A stretch of DNA of 38,555 bases from Lingula anatina (taxonomy: Eukaryota > Brachiopoda > Lingulata > Lingulida > Lingulidae). Of this stretch, positions 29,701 through 38,555 are shown one piece after another. The translations under genes and the position numbers were made by a program. The notes under the pieces were generated by a model. The model worked only from the letters and a program-made list of their open reading frames with translations. It did no database searches and was not told the DNA's origin. How positions within the stretch are numbered: the first letter of the stretch is position 1; each line of letters begins with the position of its first letter. Where the stretch lies: contig NW_019773637.1 in assembly GCF_001039355.2 (NCBI RefSeq), positions 592,394 to 630,948 on the forward strand, given 5' to 3'.

Positions 29701-31995
29701 CTCATTCATGTTAAATGGTAGCTAAGGACGTATCTGTTTTAGTTGTAGAGAAAAGCATGTGGTACTTAAAGGGATAATAACTCTTCGTATTGGCCAAAAA
29801 ATGAATTTTCCTGGAATAAACAACAATTTTCCCATACTTACCAATGGTTAATGAATCCATTTTTACATTCAAAGTTAGTCCCTGTTTTTTTTCTAAAAAG
29901 TTTGGTTTTTTGTTAAAATCTCTTAAGAGATTATAACACAGTATAGCCATCAATGGAGGTCACGTGGTCTGAAGACAAGCTCAGATATCAGAATAATGGC
30001 TATTACTGCTGTTTTTGTGGTAAAACAGAATATATTATATTTCTACGAGTTATTCACAATGTTTTTATTGTGAAATATAGACCTCACACGAAGGGTTATT
30101 ATCCCTTTAAAAACCCAATGACTAGATACCTTTACCCTCTACCAGGGCCACAGATAAATTTTCACTCGATATTCACAGATACCACATGTCTCTGGCTAAT
30201 TAATGACACATTTCATTACTCTCAGAAGAGAAAATTGCCATAAATTATCCAGAGACATATTTTATATACGTTTGTGACTATTGGTGGCCCTGGAAGAGGG
30301 CAAGGAATGTTCACAATTCCATGGTTACAGTTGTCAAGAAGAGAAACTGGATGCTCTGGAAAGTGCAATTTCGTTCTAAAGTTGTCAAATCAAAATCTAA
30401 AGAAGCGAAACTGAATGCTCTGGAAAGTGCAATTTTGTTCAAACATTGTCAAATCAAAACCTAAAGAAGAGAAACTGAATGGTCTGGAAAGTGCAATTTT
30501 GTTCTAAAATTGTCAAATCAAAAACTAAAATGTTTAAAAACTATACACTGCATCACTATGATATCTATTTCAATTCATTTATGGAACCACTAAATGAAAC
30601 AAAACTAACAAACTTTAATATATGCTCATAACAATAAGAACATTTTAGAAGAAGTCTCCTTTCTCATTTCAATAAACTTTATTTTTACTGTCTCTGAACT
30701 TATTATCTACGGAAATAAAAAAGAAAATAGTTGAAGATCACTGGCATCTTTAGTACATACCCTTCACAAGTAATAATCCCATAATGTAAACCAGACCCAC
30801 GATCTCCGCAGATCCCACATACAGAACGATCCTCGACGCAGCCGGTTTTCGAAGTGGCTATTTTTGCAGCCCCTGGGCTTCCATTCTCGGAATCACCTGC
30901 TGAATCGCACTGCTGGTGACAATAAGCCATGCTTTCCACATCAGTTTTCGAGAAAGGTGATGACGTTTGACTGTTTCCTTGACCCTTATTGTCCTCATCC
31001 CTTTCTGGTCTGCCACTGACAGGTGCCTCCCCAAACTGAGGGACACTGAAGCCACCTGATCGATGCTCTATAGAGGACTCAACTCTGGGTCTCTTCTCAA
31101 AGCCCCAGGTTGCACTTGGCCCAGGCATTTTTCTTAATGTTTCCGCAGTGACTGTCATGTTAGGAAAACACTGCATGGCGATCATCTGGTTGTAAAACAA
31201 CGGTGCCATCACCATGGAAGGGCTGAATCCATAACATGGCAGTGAGTTATTCAATGAAGCAAAGTCAGGGTTGATCGATGGAATTTTACGATAATCCCCT
31301 AGGGCATGGCTGACTAGAGGCTTGTTGTTCTCCACATTAGGATAGCGACTTGAATTAGAGGTGCTGCAGTGCGCACTGTGTGACCTTTCCTGAAGTAGTG
31401 GTCTGGGCAATGGTTCCCAATCTTCTCCTTGGGCCATGTTCTCAGTTGCATTTCTTCTTGTTGCATTCCAGGCTTCACACATATCATTACGATCCCTTTC
31501 TGTGGACACTGCAGACTGTAAATGCAAATCTGCTTTCGGTGGGACACCACCATCAGAAGACAACAGATCTTTGTTATCTGATATTGATGAGTCCAGACAA
31601 AGGTCAGAGTTCATGGGCTCGCCAGCTGGACTACCATCGTCTTCAGTGGACGTCCCTTCGTAGCCACTGTCTGTGGAGACACCATCTCCAATGTCACTTA
31701 CAGGAGATCTGGCACGCTCCACAAAACGCAGTCCTGGGAATAAATCTGTAATTTTTCTCTTCTTCAGTTTGAAGTCACGGAACAAATGCATGTCCTGGTC
31801 CTGTTGAGTGTCCTGATCCTGCTGGAGCTCCTGCTCTCGTGGAGTGTCCTGTTTCTGCGGTGTGTCCTGTTCTCGTTGGTTGTCCCTCTGTGTGTCCAGA
31901 TCCCGCTGGCTCTCCTGGTCCTGCTGCCTGTCCCGGTCCTGCTGGCTGTCCCGGTCCAGCCGGGTTGTGGGCTCTGTGAAATATGACAACTCCAT
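26520..31995 (-). CDS. NR6A1: NR6A-type nuclear receptor (HR4/GCNF family), complete, 5 coding exons
   Basis: Exons 31995-30761, 29641-29493, 28752-28691, 28401-27621 and 26716-26520 join in frame to 808 codons (807 residues plus TAA). Zinc finger 1 has Cys 393, 396, 410 and 413 ([21 protein letters not shown]). Finger 2 has Cys 429, 435, 445 and 448. P-box is CEGCKG. A hinge [10 protein letters not shown] then YDLYK matches the NR6A/HR4 signature, and [10 protein letters not shown] is HR4-like. The ligand-binding domain spans about 560-807, with [14 protein letters not shown] as the helix 4-5 core. The C-terminus (NLIHIPFLC) lacks a canonical AF-2 helix, as is usual in NR6A. Family members bind TCAAGGTCA half-sites or DR0 and mostly repress. 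ATG at 31995 is the first in-frame Met after the in-frame TAA at 32031-32029. Confidence 0.88.
26898..27078 (-). mobile_element. tRNA-derived SINE in a receptor intron
   Basis: ACCATTGTA occurs at both borders (26889-26897 and 27079-27087) as a 9-bp target-site duplication around 181 bases. The minus strand carries a tRNA-Thr-like head at 27000-26927, with TA-GCTC...GAGC D-arm, anticodon loop CCTGTAA and GGTTCGATTCC T-arm. The acceptor stem is degraded and the sequence is embedded in unrelated flanks. Its orientation matches the host gene. The open frame reading [12 protein letters not shown] on the plus strand is the usual translation artefact of such SINEs. Confidence 0.65.
26927..27000 (-). 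tRNA. tRNA-Thr(UGU)-like sequence, SINE head or pseudogene
   Basis: The 74-nt cloverleaf has acceptor AGCCGGG against TCTGGTC (first pair broken, three G-U), D-stem GCTC/GAGC, anticodon stem CTCGC/GCGAG with loop CCTGTAA (anticodon TGT) and T-stem CCGGG/CCTGG. A and B box promoter elements are recognisable. The poor acceptor stem and the flanking target duplication argue against a working tRNA gene. Confidence 0.4.
27088..27620 (-). other. Receptor intron, no further feature
   Basis: AT-rich intron between the last two coding exons. It contains the splice donor at 27620 and nothing else that I can identify. Confidence 0.5.
27621..28401 (-). CDS. NR6A1: Receptor exon: basic hinge and most of the ligand-binding domain
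   Basis: The exon runs from acceptor TAAATCAG to donor GTAAGC. It starts with the basic stretch [17 protein letters not shown] (a likely second nuclear localisation signal) and a linker. The LBD follows: [49 protein letters not shown], then a Ser/Asn/Gly-rich loop ([15 protein letters not shown]), and [20 protein letters not shown] with [19 protein letters not shown]. The last block is the helix 8-9 region that ends at the next intron. Confidence 0.85.
28691..28752 (-). CDS. NR6A1: Receptor micro-exon: NR6A hinge signature
   Basis: This 62-nt exon encodes [21 protein letters not shown], with the first Ala codon split. The acceptor is TGATGTAG and the donor GTAACG. The [10 protein letters not shown] block is the A-box extension that contacts the bases 5' of the half-site in NR6A proteins. 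It strongly separates this receptor from other nuclear-receptor groups. It is too short to show as an independent open frame. Confidence 0.85.
28753..29492 (-). other. Receptor intron, no feature seen
   Basis: AT-rich intron between the micro-exon and the second-finger exon. No repeat or coding signal was recognised beyond the splice sites. Confidence 0.5.
29493..29641 (-). CDS. NR6A1: Receptor exon: second zinc finger
   Basis: The 149-nt exon has acceptor TTGTTTTCAG and donor GTAAGA. It encodes the P-box end and finger 2 ([17 protein letters not shown], then [14 protein letters not shown], then [13 protein letters not shown]). The five-residue spacing between Cys 429 and 435 is standard for the D-box. 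The Met-initiated open frame that starts at 29709 reads through intron sequence and is not a real start. Confidence 0.88.
29770..30106 (+). mobile_element. TTAA-flanked MITE, copy 2 (receptor intron)
   Basis: The element is bordered by TTAA at 29766-29769 and 30107-30110. The terminal inverted repeats AGGGATAATAACTCTTCG and CGAAGGGTTATTATCCCT differ at one position. Its ends match copy 1 at 9276-9923, and its 337 bases make it the shorter family member. It lies in the receptor intron that splits the DNA-binding domain. Confidence 0.75.
30336..30525. repeat. Three-copy tandem repeat, 63-bp unit, in a receptor intron
   Basis: Units start at about 30336, 30399 and 30463. Each contains AGAAGAGAAACTG-ATG, TCTGGAAAGTGCAATTT and TTGTCAAATCAAAA with few changes. 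It lies between the TTAA MITE and the first zinc-finger exon. Confidence 0.9.
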
Positions 31996-32119
31996 GGTAG
32001 TTTGCCTGTGACCCTGAAGGCTCAATTTTTACAATGTCCACTGTCACAGACACCAGCTCAGCAGAAAATGCTTTGATCTAGCAGCAGGCTATGCTTGAAT
32101 TGGTGTTTCCTACTTTGAT
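30761..32119 (-). CDS. NR6A1: Receptor exon: 5' UTR end, long N-terminal A/B region, first zinc finger
   Basis: The acceptor is a run of T ending in AG at 32121-32120; the donor is GTATGT at 30760. Coding starts at 31995, so the first 124 bases are untranslated. Residues 14-68 are an imperfect Asp/Gln/Arg repeat. KLKKRK (76-81) may act as a nuclear localisation signal. Residues 97-123 are Ser/Thr/acidic with DSGYEGTS. The rest is unstructured, with QTSSPFSK near residue 350. The exon ends inside the P-box glycine codon, so the DNA-binding domain is split between the fingers. An A/B region of about 390 residues is far longer than in vertebrate GCNF (about 480 residues in total). Confidence 0.85.
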
Positions 32120-34480
32120 CTAAAAAAAAAAAATTGTCATTTTTTTTTTTATTTTATTATTTTTTTTTTTGGGGGGGGGGGGCAGAGGGTACAAAAACAC
32201 CCTTTTCAAATCAAAACTGTGTCTAGGTTCTTGGTCCTAGGTAAGGGTATGTGTTAAAAAAAAAAAAACAACTTTTTTTGGAAAAAGAACCTATCCTTAA
32301 AATTGTTAAATATACAGGCCTGTTAACAGATAGTAAGGAAAGTAAGGATTTATTTTTCACCCTTGTCCCCCCAACCACACAAAACTCTGGATTGGACAAT
32401 GTGATGATAATGCCAACTACAGCATTAGTTGTCGAATTTTCTATTATCCCAAACATGAATTACAATGACGGTAATTACACCATCTCTTCATTAGATACAC
32501 AATTTCACAATCAAAAAAAATTATATTTGTGGTGCCTTTTCCTGCACAGAAAAGAACTATGAAGTAGCCTGCTTTTTAATTTTGGTGCTATCTCTCAATA
32601 GGAATGTTCTAATTAAAAAAAAATATGACTTAAAAATGCTGTATAAGTAAAATTCTCAATTTTTCCCCATTCAGTAATTACCGTAAGAGCTATTGGCTCT
32701 GTGTTACTAGTAAAGATCTATATATAAAATACCACTGATGATGTAAGGGAACAGCTGGAACACTTTTGTCATTTGTTATGGGTTGGGTGTGAAAGTCCGT
32801 GGAGCAAAGTGAAGTAAAAACTGGAAATGTATGCTGGTGTTAATGACTTCCTATCCAAAATTTTTCAGCCAACTCTATCTTCTCCGAAAAAATAAGTAAT
32901 TAAGAATGCCATGTATTCCTGTACATAATACAGTATGTTCTTGTACATCTCAGATGTCAGACATTTACATCAGGTACTTTATTTGACTGATTTTATCATT
33001 CTATTATGTTTGAATTTTGAAAGATAAGTATCTTTGGAGAGTATGAAGACGAAGAACATATGACTTTGGGATATTTTCATATGCAAATACCTGTAGTATA
33101 CTCTTCAGTAATAGGCCATTTTGTTGATAATAAAAATCTAAAAGAAGATTATGTATGAAAAAAGATATGTGTTGTCCTAAAATCCATCTTAGCAAACAAA
33201 GAGTAAACAGTCCCAAACTCACTATTATACAACAATGTATATGGCACCTTAAAAATCCAGCATGCAGGCCTCAATACCCAGGGCACTAGCACACCTGGTG
33301 GCACCCAGATGAACTACAAGTCCATTCTAACCTGCTTTTGGATAGCAAATCAGATATCTTCTTGCATACAACAACTTGAAATTTAAAACACAGCCAACTT
33401 CTCACATGCTCACTATAACACATACACACACATATACAGACAGACACACACACAGTAATTTTGAGTAAAATAATAAAATTAAACATAATATACGTAATTA
33501 ATAAATTTCTGAGGTTCACTGCTGTGTTTAGTACATAAGCAGATTTTGACCCGAGGCTGAAAGTTGAAATTATAAAATAGATGTGTACAGCAGCCCCAAA
33601 GGCAAATATTAATACCTCGGGGACATCTCGATAGTCCAAAGATTCAGTGGTCCGAAGGTTCATTGGTCCACAACATTGTAACATTTTCATCAGTTTTAAT
33701 ATCAAGGGTTCGTTGGTCTGAAGGTTCTATAGTGAATATTTGGACCAATAAACCGTCGAACTATTGAACCTTTGAACTACATGTATTGCTACGGCCACAT
33801 TACCTCCACCATTCTTCATTACTGTTTGTTTGTTTGTCTATCAGCAGCTTTATGCAAAAAGTAATAAAGGGATTTTGGTGAAATTAACAGGATAGGTCAT
33901 AAATGTGTCAAGGAAGAAATGATGAGATTTTGGTGATGATCCTTAAATTAATCAATGGTTAAGTGTGAATTAATTAAATAATTAATGGTTAGGTAATTAA
34001 TTGATTGATTGATTAATTAAGGGGGGAAAGTGCCCAAACAGGGCTAAAAATCACATTTTTATAGATAAAATCAACAGTCTTTTAAAAAATCCCTGAACCC
34101 CATTTAGAGTACTTTGTTCATTTGTTATAATACCATCAAAAGCATGTTTATAGCTTTCCAGGTGCCTGAGAAAATCAGGGAACCAAAATGATGTTTTTGC
34201 CCCAAAAATCCTAATATTACATCACACGATGAACTTGGAGCTATGTTTCAAGCATAATTGGATATTTTGAAGATACACTTAATGAATGCAACAGGAATAA
34301 AAAATTAAAGACCTTTAATTTAAGATAAAATCTCCAACCTGCAGTCCACAATTAAAAATTAATGGTTAAGTGATTTATTGATTGATTAATTGTTAATTTT
34401 AGTTGTCTTTTTCCTGGCAGAGGTCTGTGCTTTCTAAGTCCTCTTGTTAGTGTTTAAAACTATATACATACATTATACAT
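32120..34480 (-). other. First part of a large receptor intron, low-complexity sequence
   Basis: This is upstream of the N-terminal exon. It contains a T11-G12 junction (about 32160-32182), a CA-rich tract at 33419-33452, ATTA/GATT simple repeats at 33960-34020, and a cluster of GAAGGTTC / TTGGTCC words at 33631-33777. I see no coding exon. Confidence 0.45.
33631..33777. repeat. Degenerate array of GAAGGTTC and TTGGTCC words in both orientations
   Basis: AGTCCAAAGATTCAGTGGTCCGA, GAAGGTTCATTGGTCC, GGTTCGTTGGTCTGAAGGTTC, then GGACCAATAAACCGTCGAAC and TTGAACCTTTGAAC. The direct half and the complementary half make an imperfect palindrome of about 145 bases. Confidence 0.6.
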
Positions 34481-34514
34481 ATAATGATACATTATTAGCA
34501 GCCTTTGGATTTGC

Positions 34515-34603
<89 letters not shown>

Positions 34604-35307
34604 ACAAAAAATGAACAAGGTTAAACTGTTCTCTCCATTATAATTTACATAAGTCCCTACAGCTGTTTCGGCCCGGAAGCCTTGTCAGGGGCGCAAACAG
34701 AACAAAATACAAAAAAAAGACTGATTAAAAATGGTCAATGTGAAACGTCGCTCAAAATATACGTTAGCGCTACATCGCGCGTACAGGTAACAAAGGAATG
34801 CGGTTACATTACATAATAAAAGAATGTGATTATATAAGCAACTTTTCAAAATTAGTGCATATAATCAATGTTTTTCAGCAACTATTTTCTGGAGTGTCGG
34901 CATTTACTGACGAGTTCATTTTTAGAGTTCAGCGTTTTCTGTCTTTCCGCAGTAATGATGTAAAACTTTTCCCACAGGCAGAGCTGACACCATTTGGTTA
35001 TGTTTGAAAATGGTCGTGCTTTCCTTAGTATTGACCACTTCAGTCCATAGTTGATTTTTTGTCCTTAAAAGTCCAAATATAGTTGCTCAATGAGGTATGG
35101 TGTCATTTGGATAAGCAGCCGAAACAGCTGTAGGGACTTATGTAAATTATAATGGAGAGAAACTTGTTCGTTTTTTGTCTTTCTATACTAGCTCCCCATG
35201 GTCCGTCACCATGGGTAGAGCACTTTTCCATAGTGTATCAACTATATTCTCCGTGATATATATTATATACGTTGTAAATCCAAAGGCTGCTAATAATGTA
35301 TCATTAT
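34481..35307. mobile_element. 827-bp imperfect palindromic element in the receptor intron
   Basis: The outer arms 34481-34518 and 35270-35307 are inverted over 38 bases with one mismatch. The inner arms 34601-34672 and 35118-35182 are inverted over about 65 bases, with an 8-base gap and one change. The segments between outer and inner arms differ: (GT)n(AT)n on the left (34519-34600), and an 87-base stretch with the hairpin CCCATGGT-CCGTC-ACCATGGG (35195-35215) on the right. The centre is unrecognised and non-coding. The CGAAACAGCTGT words at the inner arms resemble retroelement terminal-repeat sequence. Confidence 0.7.
34519..34600. repeat. (GT)n(AT)n compound microsatellite
   Basis: About 21 GT units pass directly into about 20 TA units within the left arm of the palindromic element. 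The corresponding position in the right arm has no such tract, so it arose after the arms formed or was replaced there. Confidence 0.9.
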
Positions 35308-35541
35308 ACCATACAAATCTGGTTGCCAATCAGATTCATCCCTTATCGTAAAGCCCTAACAACTGTAGCAGTCTAAATATGATCAATAAAATGAGACTAT
35401 CAAGACTGTTTACTCAACTGCTAGAACATTGCTTTGCCTGCAGTAACATATATCATTTGCTAATAAATACTTATGTTCATGGTTTAAATTTTTCTCTCAG
35501 AAATCATAGCTTCTTAGATCATTCTGAAAAATACACACATA

Positions 35542-35596
<55 letters not shown>

Positions 35597-35688
35597 ATAT
35601 GGATTCAAATATTTTGAAAAGATAAATGCATAAAAAGACTCAAAATATGAGTTTCCTTTAGACTGCTAACCTTGGACAGGTGACTACC
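35308..35688. other. Receptor intron with AAAT microsatellite
   Basis: A run of about 14 AAAT units at 35541-35599 is the only clear feature. The rest is AT-rich and featureless. Confidence 0.6.
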
Positions 35689-35693
35689 TTATG

Positions 35694-35844
35694 CAGGGGC
35701 GGATTTAGGCCGTCTTCTGGGTCTTCCGCAAGACGGATTTTCAAGTGTACATTGACGGGTATCTATTTTTTCTGTCGGAAGAAAGGTTGAAACAACAAAG
35801 ATAATTTGGAAGACTGTCAGAAAATATCTCTGGATCTGCCCCTG
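35694..35844. mobile_element. 151-bp CAG-ended MITE with 5-bp target duplication
   Basis: CAGGGGCGGATTTAG and the complement of CTCTGGATCTGCCCCTG form the termini (13 of 15 matching). TTATG flanks both sides (35689-35693 and 35845-35849). The same terminus starts again at 38478. Confidence 0.7.
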
Positions 35845-36334
35845 TTATGTGTTAGTCTACTGCTAATCACATATCATGAAAAATACATGTAAGACCTGTA
35901 ACCAGAATTTTAGTTTTTTTTTTTTTTTTTTTAAGACAGAGAGGGAAGACTGTAGGGCCTACACATACCATAATATGACAGTGGTGAAAATTCACATTTT
36001 AATCTTTTTCTGGCTGTGAGAACTATATGAGATAAATGCTTTCATTAAAATCATTTGATTTTGGAGATTAGTATTATTTCTTTGAGTTAAAACAATGGCT
36101 TCACTCCTTATCTACACTGTGTAATTGTCATGCCTACCAATGTTACTGGTTAATACTGCTTCTTGTGACAATTAAATTAAATCCAACTAAAATTATTTCA
36201 GTAGAGGTTCAATGTACCAGTGCATGCAATAAATATAATTAACAAAACAATTGGTGCATTACCATGGAATTTAATAGTGTAGCTCGTTTCTAGGTCTATC
36301 AGCTAATGCAAATAAATTACCGTTACCTGGAACA

Positions 36335-36575
36335 CAGAGATGCCAACCTCCGGAAAACTAAAATCTGGAGAGATTCTAAAATTTTGCTCAAATTTGCCCC
36401 AAAATGAATTAGGAGAGAATTATTACGTTTACAAAAGCTCACCCCACTATTCTGGGGGACAATTTGTGTATTTGAGACAGGACGCTTTTATCAGGGAGAT
36501 TTGGTTACTCGTACGGGAGATTCGTTCTGTATCCGGGAGACTCCCGGATTATCCAAGAGAGAGTTGACATGTATA
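36335..36575. mobile_element. 241-bp hAT-like MITE
   Basis: It begins CAGAGATGCCAACCTCC and ends GAGAGTTGACATGTATA, an imperfect inverted pair around ATGCCAACCTC/GAGAGTTGACAT. GGAACA flanks both sides (36329-36334 and 36576-36581). The interior is rich in CGGGAGA words. The open frame at 36340-36567 is a chance reading through it. Confidence 0.5.
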
Positions 36576-36581
36576 GGAACA

Positions 36582-37187
36582 TCAATAATATTTACACGCT
36601 GACAAGCGACATTTTACAGCCTGGTTAACAATTACATTTGCCTTAAAGTGCCGCAGGCTGACACGAGTGTAGCGTGACGAAACTGTCCCGTGTTCAAACA
36701 GTTCAGTCTTATCTCTAGTTGTTCACTGTAGTATAACAGAAGAAATAAAGATTGTTTTAAGGAATAAATATTTTGTTTATACTATCAACATATTTTGTTC
36801 TTGTTCACGTACAAGATATTTTTAAAATGCTGATGAAAAGTATGTTTAATTAAATTTTACAAAAGAATTGTAAAAATCAACGTAATTTTTCAAGGCGTCA
36901 AGACTGTAAGAACTCCTGTTAATTTAAATAAAACATGAATCCTGTTAAATCCGCAATGGTCACTATTTCTGATTTTTTTAAAAATCAAACCCATACCTTA
37001 GAAATGCGATAAAAAGAGCCGACAAACATATCCACAGATTTGTTAACGACGATCTCAGGCAACAAGGCAATCCAAGTACGTGACGAAGAGACCTTCACTC
37101 TCAGACACATGCTCTGACAATGTGATATCGGCGCACTGCACTTCAAGATCGAGAAATGATCGAGAGTATTGGTTCTGCATTACTCAC
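36582..37187 (-). other. Receptor upstream region, intron 1 start, no feature
   Basis: AT-rich sequence just downstream of the probable non-coding exon. No repeat or coding frame was recognised. Confidence 0.4.
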
Positions 37188-37390
37188 CTTTATGAAGTTT
37201 CCACCCTCTATCTCTAGGAACTGTCTTTCGGAGAATATAGTCCGTTTGTTCTGATTTCATTTGTAGTACTGATTCACTAGTTTCAGTGCGGCAAGTTATA
37301 CACGACCCTGACCTACTGATGATATGACCTTTAACCCCGCACGAGCACGAGAGCTGATCCACGTGAGCCGTGTGACAGCCGTTTCTCCGT
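37188..37390 (-). other. Probable 5' non-coding exon of the receptor gene
   Basis: A strong donor AAAG|GTGAGTA sits at 37187. Upstream sequence is less AT-rich than the surroundings and open for 60 codons, but spliced to 32119 this frame meets TGA at 32060-32058, before the main ATG. It therefore fits a 5' UTR exon. The upstream boundary is not defined; 37390 is a guess, and no TATA box stands out. An ATG at 37260 would open a 44-codon upstream ORF across the splice. Confidence 0.35.
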
Positions 37391-38477
37391 TAATAATCAG
37401 TGCATCGTTTTCTCCAAGACACATGCGAACAGCAATTAAGTGAAAACCTTTGGATTTTCAACGTAAATATAAGCATACATGTAGACCTATAAACTACACC
37501 AATATACCAGAGCTGTTCACCTTTGATAAAATACAATAAAAAAATTGCTGTAATGTTCAGAATTTTTTCCGAATGAAAGGACCTGTTGTATGCCTTAATA
37601 GAAAACCAGTCTTACGTTAATCTGGGCGATTGTGGACCTATTGGTTTTAGTAATTAGGTTTGATACATCCCTAATAATAATAATAAAACAAATAAACTAC
37701 TATTAAAACCAATATTATACTAGTGTCTTTCTTCGAGATGGAAAAGGGCTACAGTGTATTTTAATGAGGACTTTAGACTATTTAGTAATAACATGATTCC
37801 ACCTGTTCTTGGTAAGGATAAACGGAATTAAAATTATGAATTACGTTCAGACTTTTGATCTTAAAAAAGAGAATTGAAGGGAAGACAGGGAGATATGCCG
37901 ACGACCATAAAATGCCATATGAAAAAAAAGTGTCCAGTGCAAAAATAATTTTTCTATTAATTTAAGAAAAAAATTTTCATCAGAGATCCCAGCTATCATG
38001 CTCAGGGTGTGATGCATAGATAAGATACAATTTCGACACATAAAAAGAAATTTGAGTATTCAGGCAATCATAATCTAGCTGCTTATATAAAACCTAGCTG
38101 CTTGTCTCTGATAAAAATAATTTATGGGTTCTCAAATGGACCTTTTTGATAGAAAAAGGAAAAGAGAAGATAAAGGATACCAAAGTACAATCCCATCTCC
38201 TTCATTAGATCTGAAAGCCAAATAATGATCAGCTATAGTGTATGACCACTGCATTCTACGGTGGTGAGACCACAGCCGCTGTGGAATCTCCTTCTCATTG
38301 TACGTATTTACTTAAGTGAGCATTAGTTCACGTCAGTTTCCTTTAAAACTGGGATTTAAAGTGCTGTAGCTGAGACGCTAAAAACGCAATCACCGCTGAT
38401 CACTATGCTCTTCTAGAACACAGCCACAGACTTGTAACAACTGGAGACACCTCGGTTTATTTGTGGGTATAACGATA
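37391..38477. other. Upstream flank of the receptor gene, possible promoter region
   Basis: AT-rich, with no coding frame of note. The promoter probably lies in the first few hundred bases if the non-coding exon is real, but no core element is convincing. Confidence 0.3.
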
Positions 38478-38555
38478 CAGGGGCGGATCCAGGATTATTT
38501 GAAGGGGGGGGGGGGGCGCAGATGCAAAGCCGACCCCCCCCCCCCCCCGGGAAAA
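38478..38555 (+). mobile_element. Start of a second CAGGGGCGGATC-type MITE, cut by the window end
   Basis: CAGGGGCGGATCCAGGAT at 38478 repeats the terminus of the element at 35694. It is followed by a G run of about 13 and a C run of about 15. The other end is outside the window. The homopolymers could also be assembly-prone. Confidence 0.55.

Noticed and set aside
29470-29709. Separate small zinc-finger protein starting MNEANLACW
   Set aside because: The first 23 codons are intron; the finger belongs to the receptor exon 29641-29493.
30336-30525. CRISPR-like array
   Set aside because: Three contiguous diverged 63-bp units without unique spacers, in an animal intron: an ordinary tandem repeat.
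36340-36567. 75-codon open frame upstream of the receptor
   Set aside because: It lies wholly within the hAT-like MITE and has no conserved content.

Overview
The window looks like nuclear DNA of an invertebrate animal. It is AT-rich, the genes are split by canonical GT-AG introns, and the non-coding part is dense with short transposon relics. The nuclear receptor is closer to the HR4 type of protostomes than to vertebrate GCNF. The repeats (Helitron-like elements with a ~135-155 bp tandem core, Penelope-like and tRNA-SINE relics, many MITEs) are of kinds I associate with marine invertebrates such as molluscs, but the phylum cannot be fixed from the sequence alone.

Two genes converge. On the plus strand, thirteen exons from 964 to 10146 encode the C-terminal 787 residues of an SMG7-like nonsense-mediated-decay factor; its 5' part lies left of the window. 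On the minus strand, five coding exons (31995 down to 26520) encode a complete NR6A-type (HR4/GCNF) nuclear receptor of 807 residues. A probable non-coding first exon lies near 37188-37390. I assembled both models by hand; every join keeps the frame.

The 16 kb between the two genes holds no gene I can support. It contains a degraded LINE reverse-transcriptase fragment (about 13.74-14.04 kb), tandem duplications, a Helitron/HINE-like element (19.18-20.06 kb), and a Penelope-like retroelement fragment flanked by 100-bp inverted repeats (21.94-24.08 kb) that is itself split by a 946-bp insertion. Several MITEs with recognisable target-site duplications follow. The introns carry further elements: a TTAA-flanked MITE family with one copy in each gene, a tRNA-derived SINE in the receptor, an 827-bp imperfect palindrome, and three CAG-ended MITEs (two intronic or upstream of the receptor, one intergenic).

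The most notable points are the very long, repeat-bearing N-terminus of the receptor, with a candidate phosphodegron and an upstream ORF; the nested transposons whose insertion sites can be read to the base; hammerhead-ribozyme-like cores near retroelement sequence; and a dispersed tandem repeat whose monomer carries nuclear-receptor half-sites of the kind NR6A proteins bind. I did not find a clearly new multi-gene system.
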